NCBI RefSeq assembly: GCF_000142905.1
Contig: NW_013657651.1
Span: forward strand, 101,549 to 165,548
Length of the DNA stretch: 64,000 nucleotides
DNA from: Thecamonas trahens ATCC 50062
Lineage: Eukaryota; Apusozoa; Apusomonadida; Apusomonadidae
Direction of reading: 5' to 3'
The notes under the pieces are model-generated. The model had not been told where the DNA came from. It made no database searches and saw nothing but the letters and a program-made list of their open reading frames with translations. The translations under genes and the position numbers were made by a program. How positions within the stretch are numbered: position 1 is the first letter of the stretch; every line of letters starts with the position of its first letter. Of the stretch, positions 9,349 through 19,813 are shown piece by piece.

Positions 9349-11454
9349 ATGGCAGCAACAAGAACAACAGCTGCGTCGTCAGTTTTATCGTCATCATCAT
9401 CATCAGCATCAGCATCAGCAGCCAAAGTAGAAGCAGAAGCGACATCATCATCTTTACAGTTGGGTGAGACCAAGGCAGGCCCAAAGCCGCTGATACAAGA
9501 GCCAGCAGTGATGACAGTCGACGATTCGGCGGCGCTAGATGCCATGGCAAGGGACTTTGACGAGTTTGGTTCCGACTCGGACTCGGACGATGGGATCGAG
9601 GTCGGTTCTGAGGCGCGACCGGACGGCGAGTGCGGCATGGCGCGGCCGCCGACGGCGCTGCTCTCAGACGACAGCGAGGACGTGGCCGGGGTGGTGACTC
9701 AGGTACGGGCTGCGATGCTGGTGGGCCAGGGCGAGGCCATTGTGGAGGTGGGGGTGGACGCCGATGGCGCGGCCGAAGGCCTGACCATGGAGCAGCTGGA
9801 GGACGCGCTGGAGGTTCTCGAGGAGCGGGCTGCGACGGAACTGGAGGCGCAGATGACGCGGCTGCGTGTGCGTGAAGTCGAGGGTGGGGCTGTGGCGGAG
9901 GTGCTTGTGCGCGCGCTGCCGAGCGCGGCCGAGTTTTGCGAGATCCGGGTGGCGGTGGTGGGCAACGTCGACTCTGGCAAGTCGACGCTGCTCGGGGTCC
10001 TCACACGGGGCAAGCTCGACGACGGGCGCGGTGCGGCGCGGTCGTGCGTGTTCCGGCACTCGCACGAGATCGAGTCTGGGCGGACGTCGTCGATCTCGCA
10101 GGAGATCCTGGGCTACGACGCCGGGGCGGAGATTGTCAACTACACGTTTGAGCGGACGCCGTCGTGGTCTGCCATCTGCGTGGCGAGCTCCAAGGTCATC
10201 ACGTTCCTGGACCTCGCGGGCCACGAGCGGTACCTCAAGACGACGCTGTTTGGGCTGACCGGGATGAACCCGTCGTACGCGATGATGATGGTGGGCGCAA
10301 ACGCGGGCGTGATCGGGATGACCAAGGAGCACATGTCGATTGCGCTTGCGCTCAAGGTTCCGGTGTACATGGTGGTGACCAAAATCGACATGGCGCCGCC
10401 CAACGTGCTGAAGCGGACGCTGCGCCAGCTCTCCAAGCTGGTCAAGTCGCCGGGCGCGCGCAAGGTGCCGATTGTGGTCAAGACCATGGACGACGTGGTG
10501 GTGGCGGCGCGGTCGTTCCTCATGCACCGCATCTGCCCGATCTTCCTCGTCTCGAACGTGACGGGCGAGAACCTGGACCTGCTGCGGGCGTTCATCAACC
10601 TGCTGCCCGCGCGGACTGAGTGGTCGCAGCTGACCGAGGCGCCGGCCGAGGTGTGCATCGACGACACGTTCTCGGTGCCGGGCGTCGGGTGCGTTGTCTC
10701 GGGCACGGTGCTTTCGGGCGGGGTGACTGCTGGTGACTCGCTACTCCTGGGGCCCAACGCCTTTGGCGCCTTTGAGCCTGTGACGATCAAGTCGATCGAG
10801 GTGCGGAGGCACCCGACCAAGGCGGTGACGGCCGGGCGGTCGGCCTCGTTTGCGCTGAAGAAGATCAAGCGGTCGGCTATCCGCAAGGGCATGCGCCTGC
10901 TCGCGGCCGAGCTCGAGCCGCAGGCCGTGTGGCAGTTTGAGGCCGAGATTCTCATCCTTTACCACTCGACCACCATCTCGCGGGCGTATGAGGCTGTTGT
11001 CCACTGCGGCAACGTCCGACAGGTTGCCAAGATCATCGACATTGTGTCTGCCTGCGACGCGACAGGCGCGCCGCTGGCCGACGCCGACATGCCGTCGGAC
11101 GCGCGCGACCTTGTCCTTCGCACAGGCATGCGCGCCAAGGTCATCTTCCGCTTCCTCTACGCGCCGGAGTACCTACCGGTTGGCTCGCGGCTCATCTTCC
11201 GCGACGGTCGGACCAAGGGCGTTGGCCGAGTCCTCACCTGCCTCGCTGACCCGGTCGACGTTGGGCCCATCCGCCCGTCCGACCGTCGCGCCGCAAGCAA
11301 GGCCCGCGCCGCCAGCAAGCGCGTCGGCCGCCCCGCCGATGGCGCTGCTGCCGCCGGCACACAACCGGTCGCCACCGCCGGCAGCTCCTCGCAACGCCGC
11401 AAGAAGCGTGGCAAGAAGCAGAAGACTGTGATCAAGCCGATCTCAGTGGCATGA
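9349..11454 (+). CDS. GTPBP1: GTPBP1-type translational GTPase
   Basis: 701-residue EF-Tu-superfamily GTPase of the GTPBP1/2 group, cytoplasmic; relatives act in ribosome quality control and exosome-linked mRNA turnover. An acidic low-complexity N-terminus (about 1-190) is followed by the G domain: P-loop GNVDSGKS near residue 205, the GTPBP-specific RHSHEIESGRTSS, G3 as DLAGHERYLKTT near 288, and G4 TKID near 344. SNVTGENLDLL and DDTFSVPGVGCVVSGT mark the start of the beta-barrel domain. SFALKKIKRSAIRKGM and FRDGRTKGVGR match human GTPBP1 almost word for word. The C-terminus is basic and ends in a Lys-rich tail. DLAGHE in place of DTPGH is normal for this subfamily. Single exon; start is the first ATG. 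No frame problems. Confidence 0.95.
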   Translation: MAATRTTAASSVLSSSSSSASASAAKVEAEATSSSLQLGETKAGPKPLIQEPAVMTVDDSAALDAMARDFDEFGSDSDSDDGIEVGSEARPDGECGMARPPTALLSDDSEDVAGVVTQVRAAMLVGQGEAIVEVGVDADGAAEGLTMEQLEDALEVLEERAATELEAQMTRLRVREVEGGAVAEVLVRALPSAAEFCEIRVAVVGNVDSGKSTLLGVLTRGKLDDGRGAARSCVFRHSHEIESGRTSSISQEILGYDAGAEIVNYTFERTPSWSAICVASSKVITFLDLAGHERYLKTTLFGLTGMNPSYAMMMVGANAGVIGMTKEHMSIALALKVPVYMVVTKIDMAPPNVLKRTLRQLSKLVKSPGARKVPIVVKTMDDVVVAARSFLMHRICPIFLVSNVTGENLDLLRAFINLLPARTEWSQLTEAPAEVCIDDTFSVPGVGCVVSGTVLSGGVTAGDSLLLGPNAFGAFEPVTIKSIEVRRHPTKAVTAGRSASFALKKIKRSAIRKGMRLLAAELEPQAVWQFEAEILILYHSTTISRAYEAVVHCGNVRQVAKIIDIVSACDATGAPLADADMPSDARDLVLRTGMRAKVIFRFLYAPEYLPVGSRLIFRDGRTKGVGRVLTCLADPVDVGPIRPSDRRAASKARAASKRVGRPADGAAAAGTQPVATAGSSSQRRKKRGKKQKTVIKPISVA

Positions 11455-12265
11455 TGACGGCGGCCACCGCGCCATGAGTGGCGGCCATGTTGAAAATGAA
11501 GCCGTGACCAAGTTCCGCTACCTCGCGCACGCACACGGTATATCTAACTGTACTCGCCTGCAGCTGAGCCCTTACAGAGCGAGAGTCCAATACACTTCAG
11601 CGACAGCGCGAGCAAGTAAAGCATGTACGCAGATAGAAATCTATGGATGGGGATTGGGAGTTGGGAGGGGGAGTGTGCCACGGCGGAGGAGACCAAACAG
11701 AGTGCCTGAATTTTGCAAGAAAACCCAAGCAAACATCCACGTGGCCAAAGACCACGGCGGGAGAAGAGACCGAGACCGAGGCGGCACACTCCTCGACGAA
11801 CAACACAGTACGTTAGGCGGCATATCCAGGCCAAGGACCAACAGCCCCCCCTTTCCCCCCACACACACACCCTACACCACCACCACCACCCCTTTTCTAC
11901 CTAATCCATCCCACCCCCACCCACCATCTCCACCATCCACTATCCCAATCCCCATCCCCTCTCCCTCCCCTCCCCTTCCCTCCACTCGGCGGGGATGGAA
12001 TGACGTGGCATTGAGCCGCATCCACCGCTCAACCACCACCACTGCCACCACCACCACTGCCACCACTGCCACCACCACTGCCACCACCACTGCCACCACC
12101 ACCACCACCACCACTGCCACTGCCACTGCCACTGCCACTGCTACCACACACACACTCACACACATACACTCACACACACACACACACTCACACACATACA
12201 CACACTGACTCACCCCACCACCACCCCCACCCCCTCACCTCCCCCCCCCCCCCCCGCACACAGCT
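11455..12265. repeat. Intergenic region with compound microsatellites and C-rich leader
   Basis: 810 bp before the ATP-citrate lyase start. It holds CA dinucleotide runs (about 11858-11880 and 12144-12206), a CCACCACTG-type minisatellite (about 12030-12145) and a C run of about 17 bases ending at 12255, ten bases before the ATG. The reading frame through it (11474-12208) translates to Thr/Pro/His repeats and is not a believable protein. Confidence 0.8.
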
Positions 12266-14163
12266 ATGGCCGCCACATCGTCGAATGCAGTGCCTGCCAC
12301 GGATGCGCCCACCTGGACCAATGACACGCCGCTGTTTTCGCCCACTACCCGGTGCCTGATCTACAACCCCAAGCCCAACCCCATTCAGCGCCAGCTTGAC
12401 TTTGACTACCTTGCCCGTCGGGGTACGCCCTCGGTGGCGGCGCTTGTCTCGCCAGGTGCTGCTCGTGGTCGGCACAAGGTCTTCTTTGGCTCGCAGGAGA
12501 TCTTCCTTGACATCTTTGGCAACATCGCTGATGCTACCGCTGCCCATCCCGAGGCTGATGTCATGCTCAACTTTGCCTCGCAGCGATCGGCCGCCGCGTC
12601 GACCTCGGAGGCCCTCGACTACCCCTCCATTCGCACCGTCGTCATTATTGCCGAGGGCGTGCCCGAGAAGGAGACCCGCAAGCTCATTGCCAAGTCCAAG
12701 CGCCTGAGCAAGTGGATCATCGGCCCGGCCACCGTCGGTGGCATCCAGGCCGGTGCCTTTAAGATCGGTGACACCGCCGGCACCGTCGACAACATCCTTG
12801 CCTGCAAGCTCTACCGCCCGGGCTCGGTCGGCTTTGTCTCCAAGTCGGGCGGCCTCTCCAACGAGTGCTACAACATTCTCTCGCGGACGACCAACGGCCT
12901 GTTTGAGGGCATCGCCATCGGCGGCGACGCCTACCCGGGCTCCAACTTTGCCGACCACATCCTCCGCTACCAGGCCATGGACCAGGTCAAGCTCATTGTC
13001 ATGCTCGGCGAGCTCGGCGGTGACGCCGAGTACGACGTCGTCAAGCTCCTCAAGGACGGCACCATCACCAAGCCCGTCGTCGCCTGGGTCTCTGGCACCT
13101 GCGCCACCATGTTCAAGACCGAGGTCCAGTTTGGCCACGCCGGCGCAAAGTCCGGCTCCGAGGCCGAGTCGGCCCAGGCCAAGAACGCCGCCCTCGCCGA
13201 GGCCGGTGCCGTCGTTCCCACCTCGTTTGAGGGCTTTGAGCAGGCCATCGCCGACACCTACGCCAAGCTTGCTGCCGATGGCGTCGTCCCGGCCTTTGAC
13301 CCCAACGAGCCCGAGCCGCACGTCCCGCCCACCATGCCCGTCGACTACGAGACCTTTGCCGCCGAGGGCCGCGTCCGCCGCGCCACCGGCATCGTCTCCA
13401 CCATCTGCGACGACCGCGGTGAGGAGCCGACCTACGGCGGCGTTGCCATCTCGGACCTCATGGCCGCAGAGCGCGGCATCGGCGATGCCATCTCGCTGCT
13501 CTGGTTCAAGCGTGACCTCCCGCGCTGGGCCACCCGCTTCATCGAGCTCGTCCTCGTCCTCTGCGCCGACCACGGCCCGTGCGTCTCGGGCGCCCACAAC
13601 ACCATCGTCGCCGCCCGTGCCGGCAAGGACCTTGTCTCCTGTGTTGCCTCGGGTCTCCTCACCATTGGCCCGCGCTTTGGTGGCGCCATCGATGGCGCCG
13701 CCCAGGTCTTCCTCGACGCCCACGACCGCGGCCTCGAGCCCGATGAGTTTGTCGCCGACATGAAGCGCCGCGGCCTCCGCATCCCGGGAATCGGCCACCG
13801 CATCAAGTCGGCCGACAACATGGACCAGCGTGTCGTCTTTATCACCAACTACGCCCGCGACAACTTCCCCTCCACCACCCACCTTGACTACGCCCTCGCC
13901 GTCCAGTCCGTCACCCTCAGAAGGCCCGCAACCTCGTCCTCAACGTCGACGGCGCTGTTGCAAACGCCTTCCTCGACCTGTGGGCCTCGAGCTCGTCCTT
14001 TGGCCGCGAAGAGATCAAGGAGATGACCCAGATCGGCTACCTTAACGGCCTCTTTGTTGTCGCCCGCTCCATCGGCCTTGTCGGCCACTCGCTCGACCAG
14101 ATGCGCCTCAAGCAGCCGCTCTACCGCCACCCGTGGGACGACACCGCCTACTACTGCGAGTAA
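12266..14163 (+). CDS. ACLB: ATP-citrate lyase, C-terminal-type subunit (ACLB-like), one frameshift
   Basis: Cytosolic enzyme subunit that helps split citrate with ATP and CoA into acetyl-CoA and oxaloacetate, supplying acetyl-CoA for lipids and histone acetylation. About 632 residues, the size of the split plant or fungal subunit (ACLB about 608), so a separate ACLA-type subunit is expected elsewhere. A succinyl-CoA-synthetase-like part includes FGHAGAKSGSEAE, carrying the phosphorylated His. A citrate-synthase-like part includes PGIGHRIKSADN. The end IGYLNGLFVVARSIGL...QPLYRHPWDD is the family signature. One base is missing at about 13914-13924: after VQSVTL the frame should continue ...KARNLVLNVDGAV. 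Without repair the frame ends early at 14026. The start follows the C run at 12239-12255. Confidence 0.93.
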
Positions 14164-14212
14164 CGGGCTCTCGGTCGCCACGCAACAAACACACATACAT
14201 AGCCGCTGCCTT

Positions 14213-15061
14213 TCACTCTGCCGCATAGTTGAGCGAGTGCACTGCTCCGCCGCCGCCGCTCATCTCGGGCCGATCCGTGACCGCCGCCACCACCGCTGCC
14301 ATCACCACAAACACCGTCACAAAAGTGACTATCGGCTTGAAAAGCCACAACGCGGTCGAGGACGACGACGACGGCGGCGGCATAGCTCCCGCTCCCGTTC
14401 CTGCTCCCACTCCGCGAGCGGCATCCGCACCCGGAGCCAGCGACGCCTGGAACAGCTCCACGCGCGCCGCAGCATCGGCGGCAGACAGCAGCCCGTCCAT
14501 CGGGTGCTCGTCCAGTCCGAGCGTGACGTTGATGAGCGAGACGGCAAAGAGGCGGACGAGGAAGACGCGATACGCCGCCAGTGCTGGGAGCACCTCGGAC
14601 GCCGGCTCGGCTCCAAACGCCGCCACCAGCAGATCGTCTTCGGATCCAGATCCCGCCGCCGCTACCAAAGCAGGCGAAGTGGTGACCGATGCCAGCCCTG
14701 CTGCGTCTAGCCCGGGAGCCAGCATGGCCAGCGCTGCCGCCAGAGCCGAGCCTTCGACGTGAAGATCCCAGGCGGCTCGACAGAAGGCGGCCCGTGATTC
14801 TGGAGCCAGACTCGCCCAAAAGCCTGTCCATGCCGACCGCAGCGGGACACAGGCCCGCGCAGCCTCGACCAGCGCCTCGCCTGCTGTCTCCAGCCGCTCC
14901 GCTGCAGCATCGACGTGTCGGCTCAGGTTCGGATCGCCCAGAATGGCCGCCACCGCCGCCTCGGGCTCCACCCCGCTCCCGCCAGCAGCCACCAGCGGTC
15001 CCAGCACCTCGGCGAAGAGCGCAGGCAGACTCTCACCCATGCCCTCTCCCTCTTGGCTCAT
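14213..15061 (-). CDS. Hypothetical helical protein with C-terminal membrane anchor
   Basis: I do not recognise this protein. From the ATG at 15061 (MSQEGEG) it is 282 residues: a mostly helical Ala/Leu-rich body (about 1-215), a Gly/Ala/Pro/Ser linker, then a single hydrophobic segment WLFKPIVTFVTVFVVMAAVVAAV close to the C-terminus. That layout suggests a tail-anchored protein facing the cytosol. The frame is continuous with the ankyrin gene upstream, with no stop between them. I treat them as two genes because the 15062-15330 stretch is G-rich low-complexity DNA that reads as meaningless Gly/Arg/Ser sequence; a single 834-residue protein cannot be excluded. Its stop is 49 bp from the convergent ATP-citrate lyase stop. 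Confidence 0.5.
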   Translation of the reverse strand: MSQEGEGMGESLPALFAEVLGPLVAAGGSGVEPEAAVAAILGDPNLSRHVDAAAERLETAGEALVEAARACVPLRSAWTGFWASLAPESRAAFCRAAWDLHVEGSALAAALAMLAPGLDAAGLASVTTSPALVAAAGSGSEDDLLVAAFGAEPASEVLPALAAYRVFLVRLFAVSLINVTLGLDEHPMDGLLSAADAAARVELFQASLAPGADAARGVGAGTGAGAMPPPSSSSSTALWLFKPIVTFVTVFVVMAAVVAAVTDRPEMSGGGGAVHSLNYAAE

Positions 15062-16717
15062 CGTCGTCTGTCCGGGCCTGGCACGTGAGAGGTGGCTTTG
15101 TGCTCCCCACCCCCACCCCCCCCCCTTTCCCCTCCCCTTTCCTTCGGCACTGTGCCGACGACCACGCGGCGGCTGACAGAGCCGGCTGACTGACAGGCGG
15201 TCGGCCGAGCCGAGTGACACGCGGGCGCCACTAACCGGACGATGGGGCAAAGCAAATGAGGAGGTGGAGTAGGGGAGGGGGGAGGGGGACTTGGCCTGGT
15301 ATCGGGCGATAATTGGGGGATATCTGGGTGTGCTGATGGTATGGCCGAGATCAGGTGGGAGGGTCAGGAGAAAGCGCTGCTGCCAGCCGCGCAGCGAGGG
15401 TAGAGTGGCCAGAGGCGGATGCGCGGCGGATGCGGTATGGATGACGTCGGATGTGGTTGAGGAATGGGCGAGGAGGAGATCGACCGACATAGAGTCGCCG
15501 TTTCTGGCAGCGGCGACTATCGCCGACGTCGGCTGGGTCATGCTGGCATCGGCTTGTGGATGGGCAAGGAGCGCGGCGAGAAAGTCGGTCTGGCGCGCCA
15601 TGACTGCATCGAGAAGAGCGATGTTCGGATCGGTGAGTGGATGGGCGAGGAGAGCGTTGGTCACAGCCATGCTACCAGTGCGACAGGCTACGCGGAGCGC
15701 TTCACACTCGGTCGGATCGACCCGCGGATCGGCCAAGAGCAGCGCGACAGTCTCGACGGCACCGGCGGCGACAGCAATTCGCAGCGTCCGGTTGCGCCGC
15801 GAGCTCGGGTCGACTTGCGGATGGAGGATGAGCTCGTTGACAATGTCAAAGTGGCGATTGGTGGCAGCCCAGTACAGCGCGATGTTGTTTCTGGCCGACG
15901 GATCGGTCCGTGGATCGTCACAGAGCATGCGGACAATGTCGAGGTGGCCGTTCTCTGCGGCGTGGCTGACAGCTGCAGAGTCCTTGGCGGCCGGATCGAC
16001 CCGCCCACAGGCCAGCAGCCCCGCTACTGCCCGATCCTTTCCAAGCAGAGCACATCTCCGTAGCAGCACGCCCTGATCGATGCCCAGTGCAAGCTCGCCG
16101 TCATCATGGAGGAGGAGCCACTCGACGAGCGCCTCGTTGGCCACCATTGCCACCGCCCGCACCATCGCAGCCCGCCCGACGCCATCCGAGACATGAAAGA
16201 CAGCTTTGGCAACGTCCGGCAAGCCGCTCAGCACCGCACTCGCCGCCATCGGCCAGCACGGAACACCATCGCCAGTGTGAGTGAGTGCGCCTACCCGAGC
16301 CAGCGCCTCGACTAGGGCCAGCCACTCCGAGTCGCCCAGCGGCGGCGGGTCGAGATCAAACAGGCCAGCGAGCGGAGATGGCACCTGGGCCCAAAGCATG
16401 TTGCGGTCGTCCGGGCGAGTGACGGCGAGCGCCATGGCGGCTGCACGCCAGCGGGCGTGGTGGATGCAAGCGGCGAGACCTGTCCGGGCGGCGGCCTTGT
16501 CTGCGGCAAAGGCGTCGGCGAGAAGAAAACGATGCATGCGGGAGGAGGTGCAGGCGAGGGCAAGGTAGGCCTGCGCGGGGAGGTACACTGCTATGCCAAG
16601 CACGAGCTCCGGTGGAAGTGCCCCGAGGCCACGATCGGTCTTGCTCGCCTCGGATCCCGCCAGCCGCCCGCCCGACATGGAGACGTGTACCAACGCTTTG
16701 CGTGCCAAGCTTAGCAT
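15062..16717 (-). CDS. F-box and ankyrin-repeat protein, 3' end unresolved
   Basis: From ATG 16717. An F-box-like motif LPPELVLGIAVYLP...LACTSSRMHRFL sits at about residues 34-65, expected to bind SKP1. From about residue 200 come degenerate ankyrin repeats of an amoebal type, with periodic VDP or TDP after HP or DPR, for example VVELL-like units with HPQVDPSS and DPRVDPTE. This layout is typical of substrate adaptors of SCF ubiquitin ligases or of orphan protist F-box/ankyrin proteins. Convincing protein-like sequence ends near 15330; beyond that the frame runs on without a stop into the next gene. The true 3' end could be a missed stop due to a base error, an intron, or a real fusion. Confidence 0.55.
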
Positions 16718-17308
16718 ATTGTCCGCCTCACATCACATGTCACATGCACATGTACAGTGCTGTGCTGTGCTGTTGGATCATGTTCAAGAAGATCAGTCTT
16801 CATGACGCAGATTAGCCCGCAGATCAGATACTCTCACAACCAGACCTGCCTCGCCAAACCCGATCCCCCGCCCCCTTCCCCCCCCCCCCCCCTCGATCCC
16901 CATCGCACCCAATCCCTCCGCCAATCAACCCCACTATCAACCCCAGCACTCAACTTGCCCCCTCCTCCCAAGGCCAGCCGCCTTATGGCGGTGGTCGTGG
17001 TCTCNNNNNNNNNNNNNNNNNNNNNNNNNNNNNNNNNNNNNNNNNNNNNNNNNNNNNNNNNNNNNNNNNNNNNNNNNNNNNNNNNNNNNNNNNNNNNNNN
17101 NNNNAGCCGCCAGCCGCGCGTCACCCGCCCGCCCCACTCGGCCCGCTCGCCCCTCCACCCACAGCCTCTCCCCCCCTCCTACCACCTACGTCTCTATACT
17201 CCACCCCCCCCTACCACCACCACCACCCCCTACACACACACACACACCCCTCCCCCACACACACATACACACCACACCTACCTCCTCCCTCCCCTTCCTC
17301 CCCTCACC
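16718..17308. other. Divergent intergenic region containing a gap
   Basis: Separates the minus-strand ankyrin gene from mitochondrial uL22. It contains C-rich stretches (16867-16892, 17160-17308), CA runs and the 100-N gap. The last 150 bases before the uL22 start are almost only C, A and T on the coding strand. No exon seen. Confidence 0.7.
17005..17104. other. Assembly gap (100 N)
   Basis: Exactly 100 N; real size unknown. A frame can be read across it only because N translates as unknown. Confidence 0.98.
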
Positions 17309-18097
17309 ATGCTCGCAGCCGTCCGCCCTGCTCTGGCCCTGGCCCGGAGTGTGGCATCCACCGCTGGTGTCCGAGTGGTGCTGCAGCCGGCCATGGAGCC
17401 TGCCACCGGCATGGCTATCAAGATTATGGGCATGGAAATGTCTGCTACTCGTTGCTTCTCGGCCTCGTCTGCTGCTGGTGCCAAGGATCCGCCGCCGCCG
17501 CCACCTACAAGCTCGCTGCTGGAGGTGGCGGGTGAGGATGTGGCGGTGGAGGCGACCGTCGGTGGCGTGGCGCCCGAGCTGGCTCAGTCGATGAGGTCGA
17601 TGGTCTCGACCGCCATGGCCAAGGACGTCAAGACCTCGCAAAAGAAGGCTGAGGAGCTGCTCCGTCTTGTTCGCGGTCTGCCGGTCACCGACGCCCTCGC
17701 TCAGCTCAACTTTGTGCCCCGCAAGGCTGCCGTTCCGCTGGCCAAGCTCCTCCGTTCGGCCATGCTCTCGGGCGAGAACAACTTTGGCATGCGCCGCGAG
17801 CGCATGGTGGTCGATGCCGCCTGGTCTGGTCGCTCCACCCCGCTCAAGCGCATCATGTTCCACTCCAAGGGCCGCATGGGCCACAAGCACCGCCCGCGGA
17901 CACACCTCTACGTCCGTCTCGTCCACAAGCCCTACGTCGAGGGCGAGGTTCGCCTCACCCGCAAGGGCCGCCGCCACTCGCCCGTCGACATCGAAATCGC
18001 AAAGGCCGTCGACCCTGTTTACCGCGCCCGCCGCGCCGCTGACGCCGCCGCTGCCGATCCCGCCGCAGACACATCAGCCGACGCTCAGCAGCAGTAA
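17309..18097 (+). CDS. MRPL22: Mitochondrial large-subunit ribosomal protein uL22m
   Basis: 262-residue protein of the bacterial-type L22 family, part of the mitochondrial large ribosomal subunit near the peptide exit tunnel. The N-terminus (MLAAVRPALALARSVAST) is basic, Arg/Ala/Ser-rich and free of acidic residues, fitting a mitochondrial presequence, followed by a Pro-rich linker (six prolines). The L22 domain (about 105-225) has KDVKTSQKKAEELLRLVRGLPVTDALAQLNF and PLAKLLRSAM, the family's RxVxxxIRGxxxxxAxxxL pattern. RIMFHSKGRMGHKHRPRTHLYVRL corresponds to the beta-hairpin loop and its return strand. The C-terminal tail is Ala/Asp-rich. Start chosen at the ATG directly after the C-rich leader; the open frame extends upstream only through repeats and the gap. 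Confidence 0.9.
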   Translation: MLAAVRPALALARSVASTAGVRVVLQPAMEPATGMAIKIMGMEMSATRCFSASSAAGAKDPPPPPPTSSLLEVAGEDVAVEATVGGVAPELAQSMRSMVSTAMAKDVKTSQKKAEELLRLVRGLPVTDALAQLNFVPRKAAVPLAKLLRSAMLSGENNFGMRRERMVVDAAWSGRSTPLKRIMFHSKGRMGHKHRPRTHLYVRLVHKPYVEGEVRLTRKGRRHSPVDIEIAKAVDPVYRARRAADAAAADPAADTSADAQQQ

Positions 18098-18119
18098 AGC
18101 CAGCCATCCAGCACCTCGT

Positions 18120-19232
18120 CTACGCCACATCCAGCCGAAATGCCCCGCCGCTTGCGTGCGTCGCGTTAAACGCCGAGACCCCGCCCGAGACTACTACCAG
18201 CCTCCCGCTCGTCGCTGCAGACGCGCCCGCCAGCGGGACCGGCAGCGTCAGCGCCGCATCTACCGCCCATCCGCTGTCAAGGTGGTAGACCTCGACCGAG
18301 TCGAGGAACGCCATCTCAGGATCGCGCCCGCCAATGGCGTACAGCGCCCCGCCAACCTGCGCTGCAGCCATCATGTCGCGTGCATAGACAAGCGGCTGGA
18401 GTACGGTCCATCCAGAGGAACTCGCCGCAAACTGCTCCAGCGTGTTGAGCGCCGGCGCGTTGTCGGCCGATCCGCCAAAGACAAACACCGTGTCCTTGCC
18501 CACTTCCTTGCCATGCACGCCCATCCCGCCAAAGCAATGCGCGTATCGCGCGTGCGGGAAAACCTGCCACGCCGCAGCAGTGGCGTTGAGGCGGAGCAGC
18601 TGCTGCGCGCACAGATTGTAATTCCGCCATCCGCCGGCCAGCCACACCCCACCAGCATCACCATCGCCGCCCGCGGTCATTTGCACGCCAAAGATAGCAA
18701 ACGGTAGCGGCGGTGCGGGCTCAACGGTCCCGCGAGCAAAGTCGATGAGCCATACATCCCGGGTACCCGTCGCCGACCCGCCGGTCTCGCCCGATCCGCC
18801 CGCGGCCAGCACCGCCGTCTTGTTCCACCGCGCCACCGCCAAGCCGTACATCGGCCTCGGCAGCTTCAACTGAGGCAAGACCGACCACGCCTTGCCATCA
18901 TTCACCAGACACTCGATCGAGTCCAGCACCTCTAGGTCCGGCAGCGAGCCGAGGTGAGCACCATCACCCATGCGCCGCACCGCCGCCTTGCCCATCACAT
19001 GCCCAGCCTCTGACGCCCGCGGCAGACTACCCACTCCGCCCAAAACACATACAGCTTCGAGCTCGGCCGGACCGACCGCCACCGCCACCGAGGCGTGCAG
19101 CAGGCGCGGGTGGACGAGCGGCGGGAGGCGGGTCCAGCCAGTGCCACGAGCGTCGACTCCAGGCAGAGCCACAGCGACCGACACGCTTGCAAGCATGGTC
19201 ACACACAGTGCCAGAATCAAAGCAGAGTCCAT
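18120..19232 (-). CDS. Secreted kelch-repeat protein
   Basis: 370 residues. A clear signal peptide (DSALILALCVTMLASVSVAVA) precedes the mature chain. At least four kelch-type blades follow, each with a Gly-Gly pair and aromatic spacing: CVLGGVGSLPRA, VLAAGGSGETGG, FVFGGSADNAPALNTLEQF, and YAIGGRDPEMAFLDSVEVYHL. Potential N-glycosylation sites occur (RWNKTAV, RLNATAA, FNATHAS). There is no C-terminal membrane anchor, so the protein should be secreted or lie in the lumen of the secretory route. Kelch propellers bind proteins or sugars; the ligand is unknown. Its stop is 22 bp from the convergent uL22m stop. Confidence 0.8.
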   Translation of the reverse strand: MDSALILALCVTMLASVSVAVALPGVDARGTGWTRLPPLVHPRLLHASVAVAVGPAELEAVCVLGGVGSLPRASEAGHVMGKAAVRRMGDGAHLGSLPDLEVLDSIECLVNDGKAWSVLPQLKLPRPMYGLAVARWNKTAVLAAGGSGETGGSATGTRDVWLIDFARGTVEPAPPLPFAIFGVQMTAGGDGDAGGVWLAGGWRNYNLCAQQLLRLNATAAAWQVFPHARYAHCFGGMGVHGKEVGKDTVFVFGGSADNAPALNTLEQFAASSSGWTVLQPLVYARDMMAAAQVGGALYAIGGRDPEMAFLDSVEVYHLDSGWAVDAALTLPVPLAGASAATSGRLVVVSGGVSAFNATHASGGAFRLDVA

Positions 19233-19813
19233 ATCCAGAGGGAGAGAAATGGGCGATGCGAGTGAGATGGGCCGGCGAGTGCTTGCGGGCGGCTTGGTCG
19301 TGCGGGCCTGCGAGCGTTCTCAGGTCGGACATGTGCCGCACAGCGACGATCACAAGCGATTTGCGCGTTTCCAGAGTGATGGGGATATATCAAGTGATAC
19401 ATGGAGGGAGGGAGAGGGGGGGGAGGGAATGGATGGGGAAGGGGATCGAACCCGGGAGGATTGCACGTGGGGCGGATCGGGTGAAAGAGATAGTGCATCA
19501 TCAGGACAGAGGCGATTAAAAGAGAGGGACGAGGAAGAGGAGATCGGGCAAGGGGATGCAAACAAGGAGTATCATGTTATTCGATGGCTAAGGCTGAGAT
19601 GTGGAGGTATGGGCCAGATACGGCTCAATGGCCACTTGTTTGTCCTCGCAACGCGACCCGGGGCGAGACGGCAGCCCCAGCCCCAGCCCCCCAAGCCACA
19701 CGCCCCAGCCCCAGCCCCCCCCAGCCACACGCCACAGTTGCCACCTCACCCCCCCCCTCCCTCACCCCAACACACACACCCCTCTCACTCTCTTTGTCCT
19801 TGCCTCGCATATC
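19233..19813. promoter_or_regulatory. Divergent intergenic/promoter region
   Basis: About 580 bp between the starts of the kelch gene (minus) and the microprotein gene (plus). The last 140 bases before the plus-strand ATG are C-rich with a repeated CCCCAGCC element (19675-19730) and a CA/CT run. No TATA box stands out. Confidence 0.4.

Noticed and set aside
11474-12208. 244-codon plus-strand frame before ATP-citrate lyase
   Set aside because: It translates microsatellites into Thr/His/Pro strings; no folded content.
16757-17308. N-terminal extension of uL22m through the gap
   Set aside because: The frame is open only across N and simple repeats; the presequence-like start at 17309 fits a mitochondrial protein.
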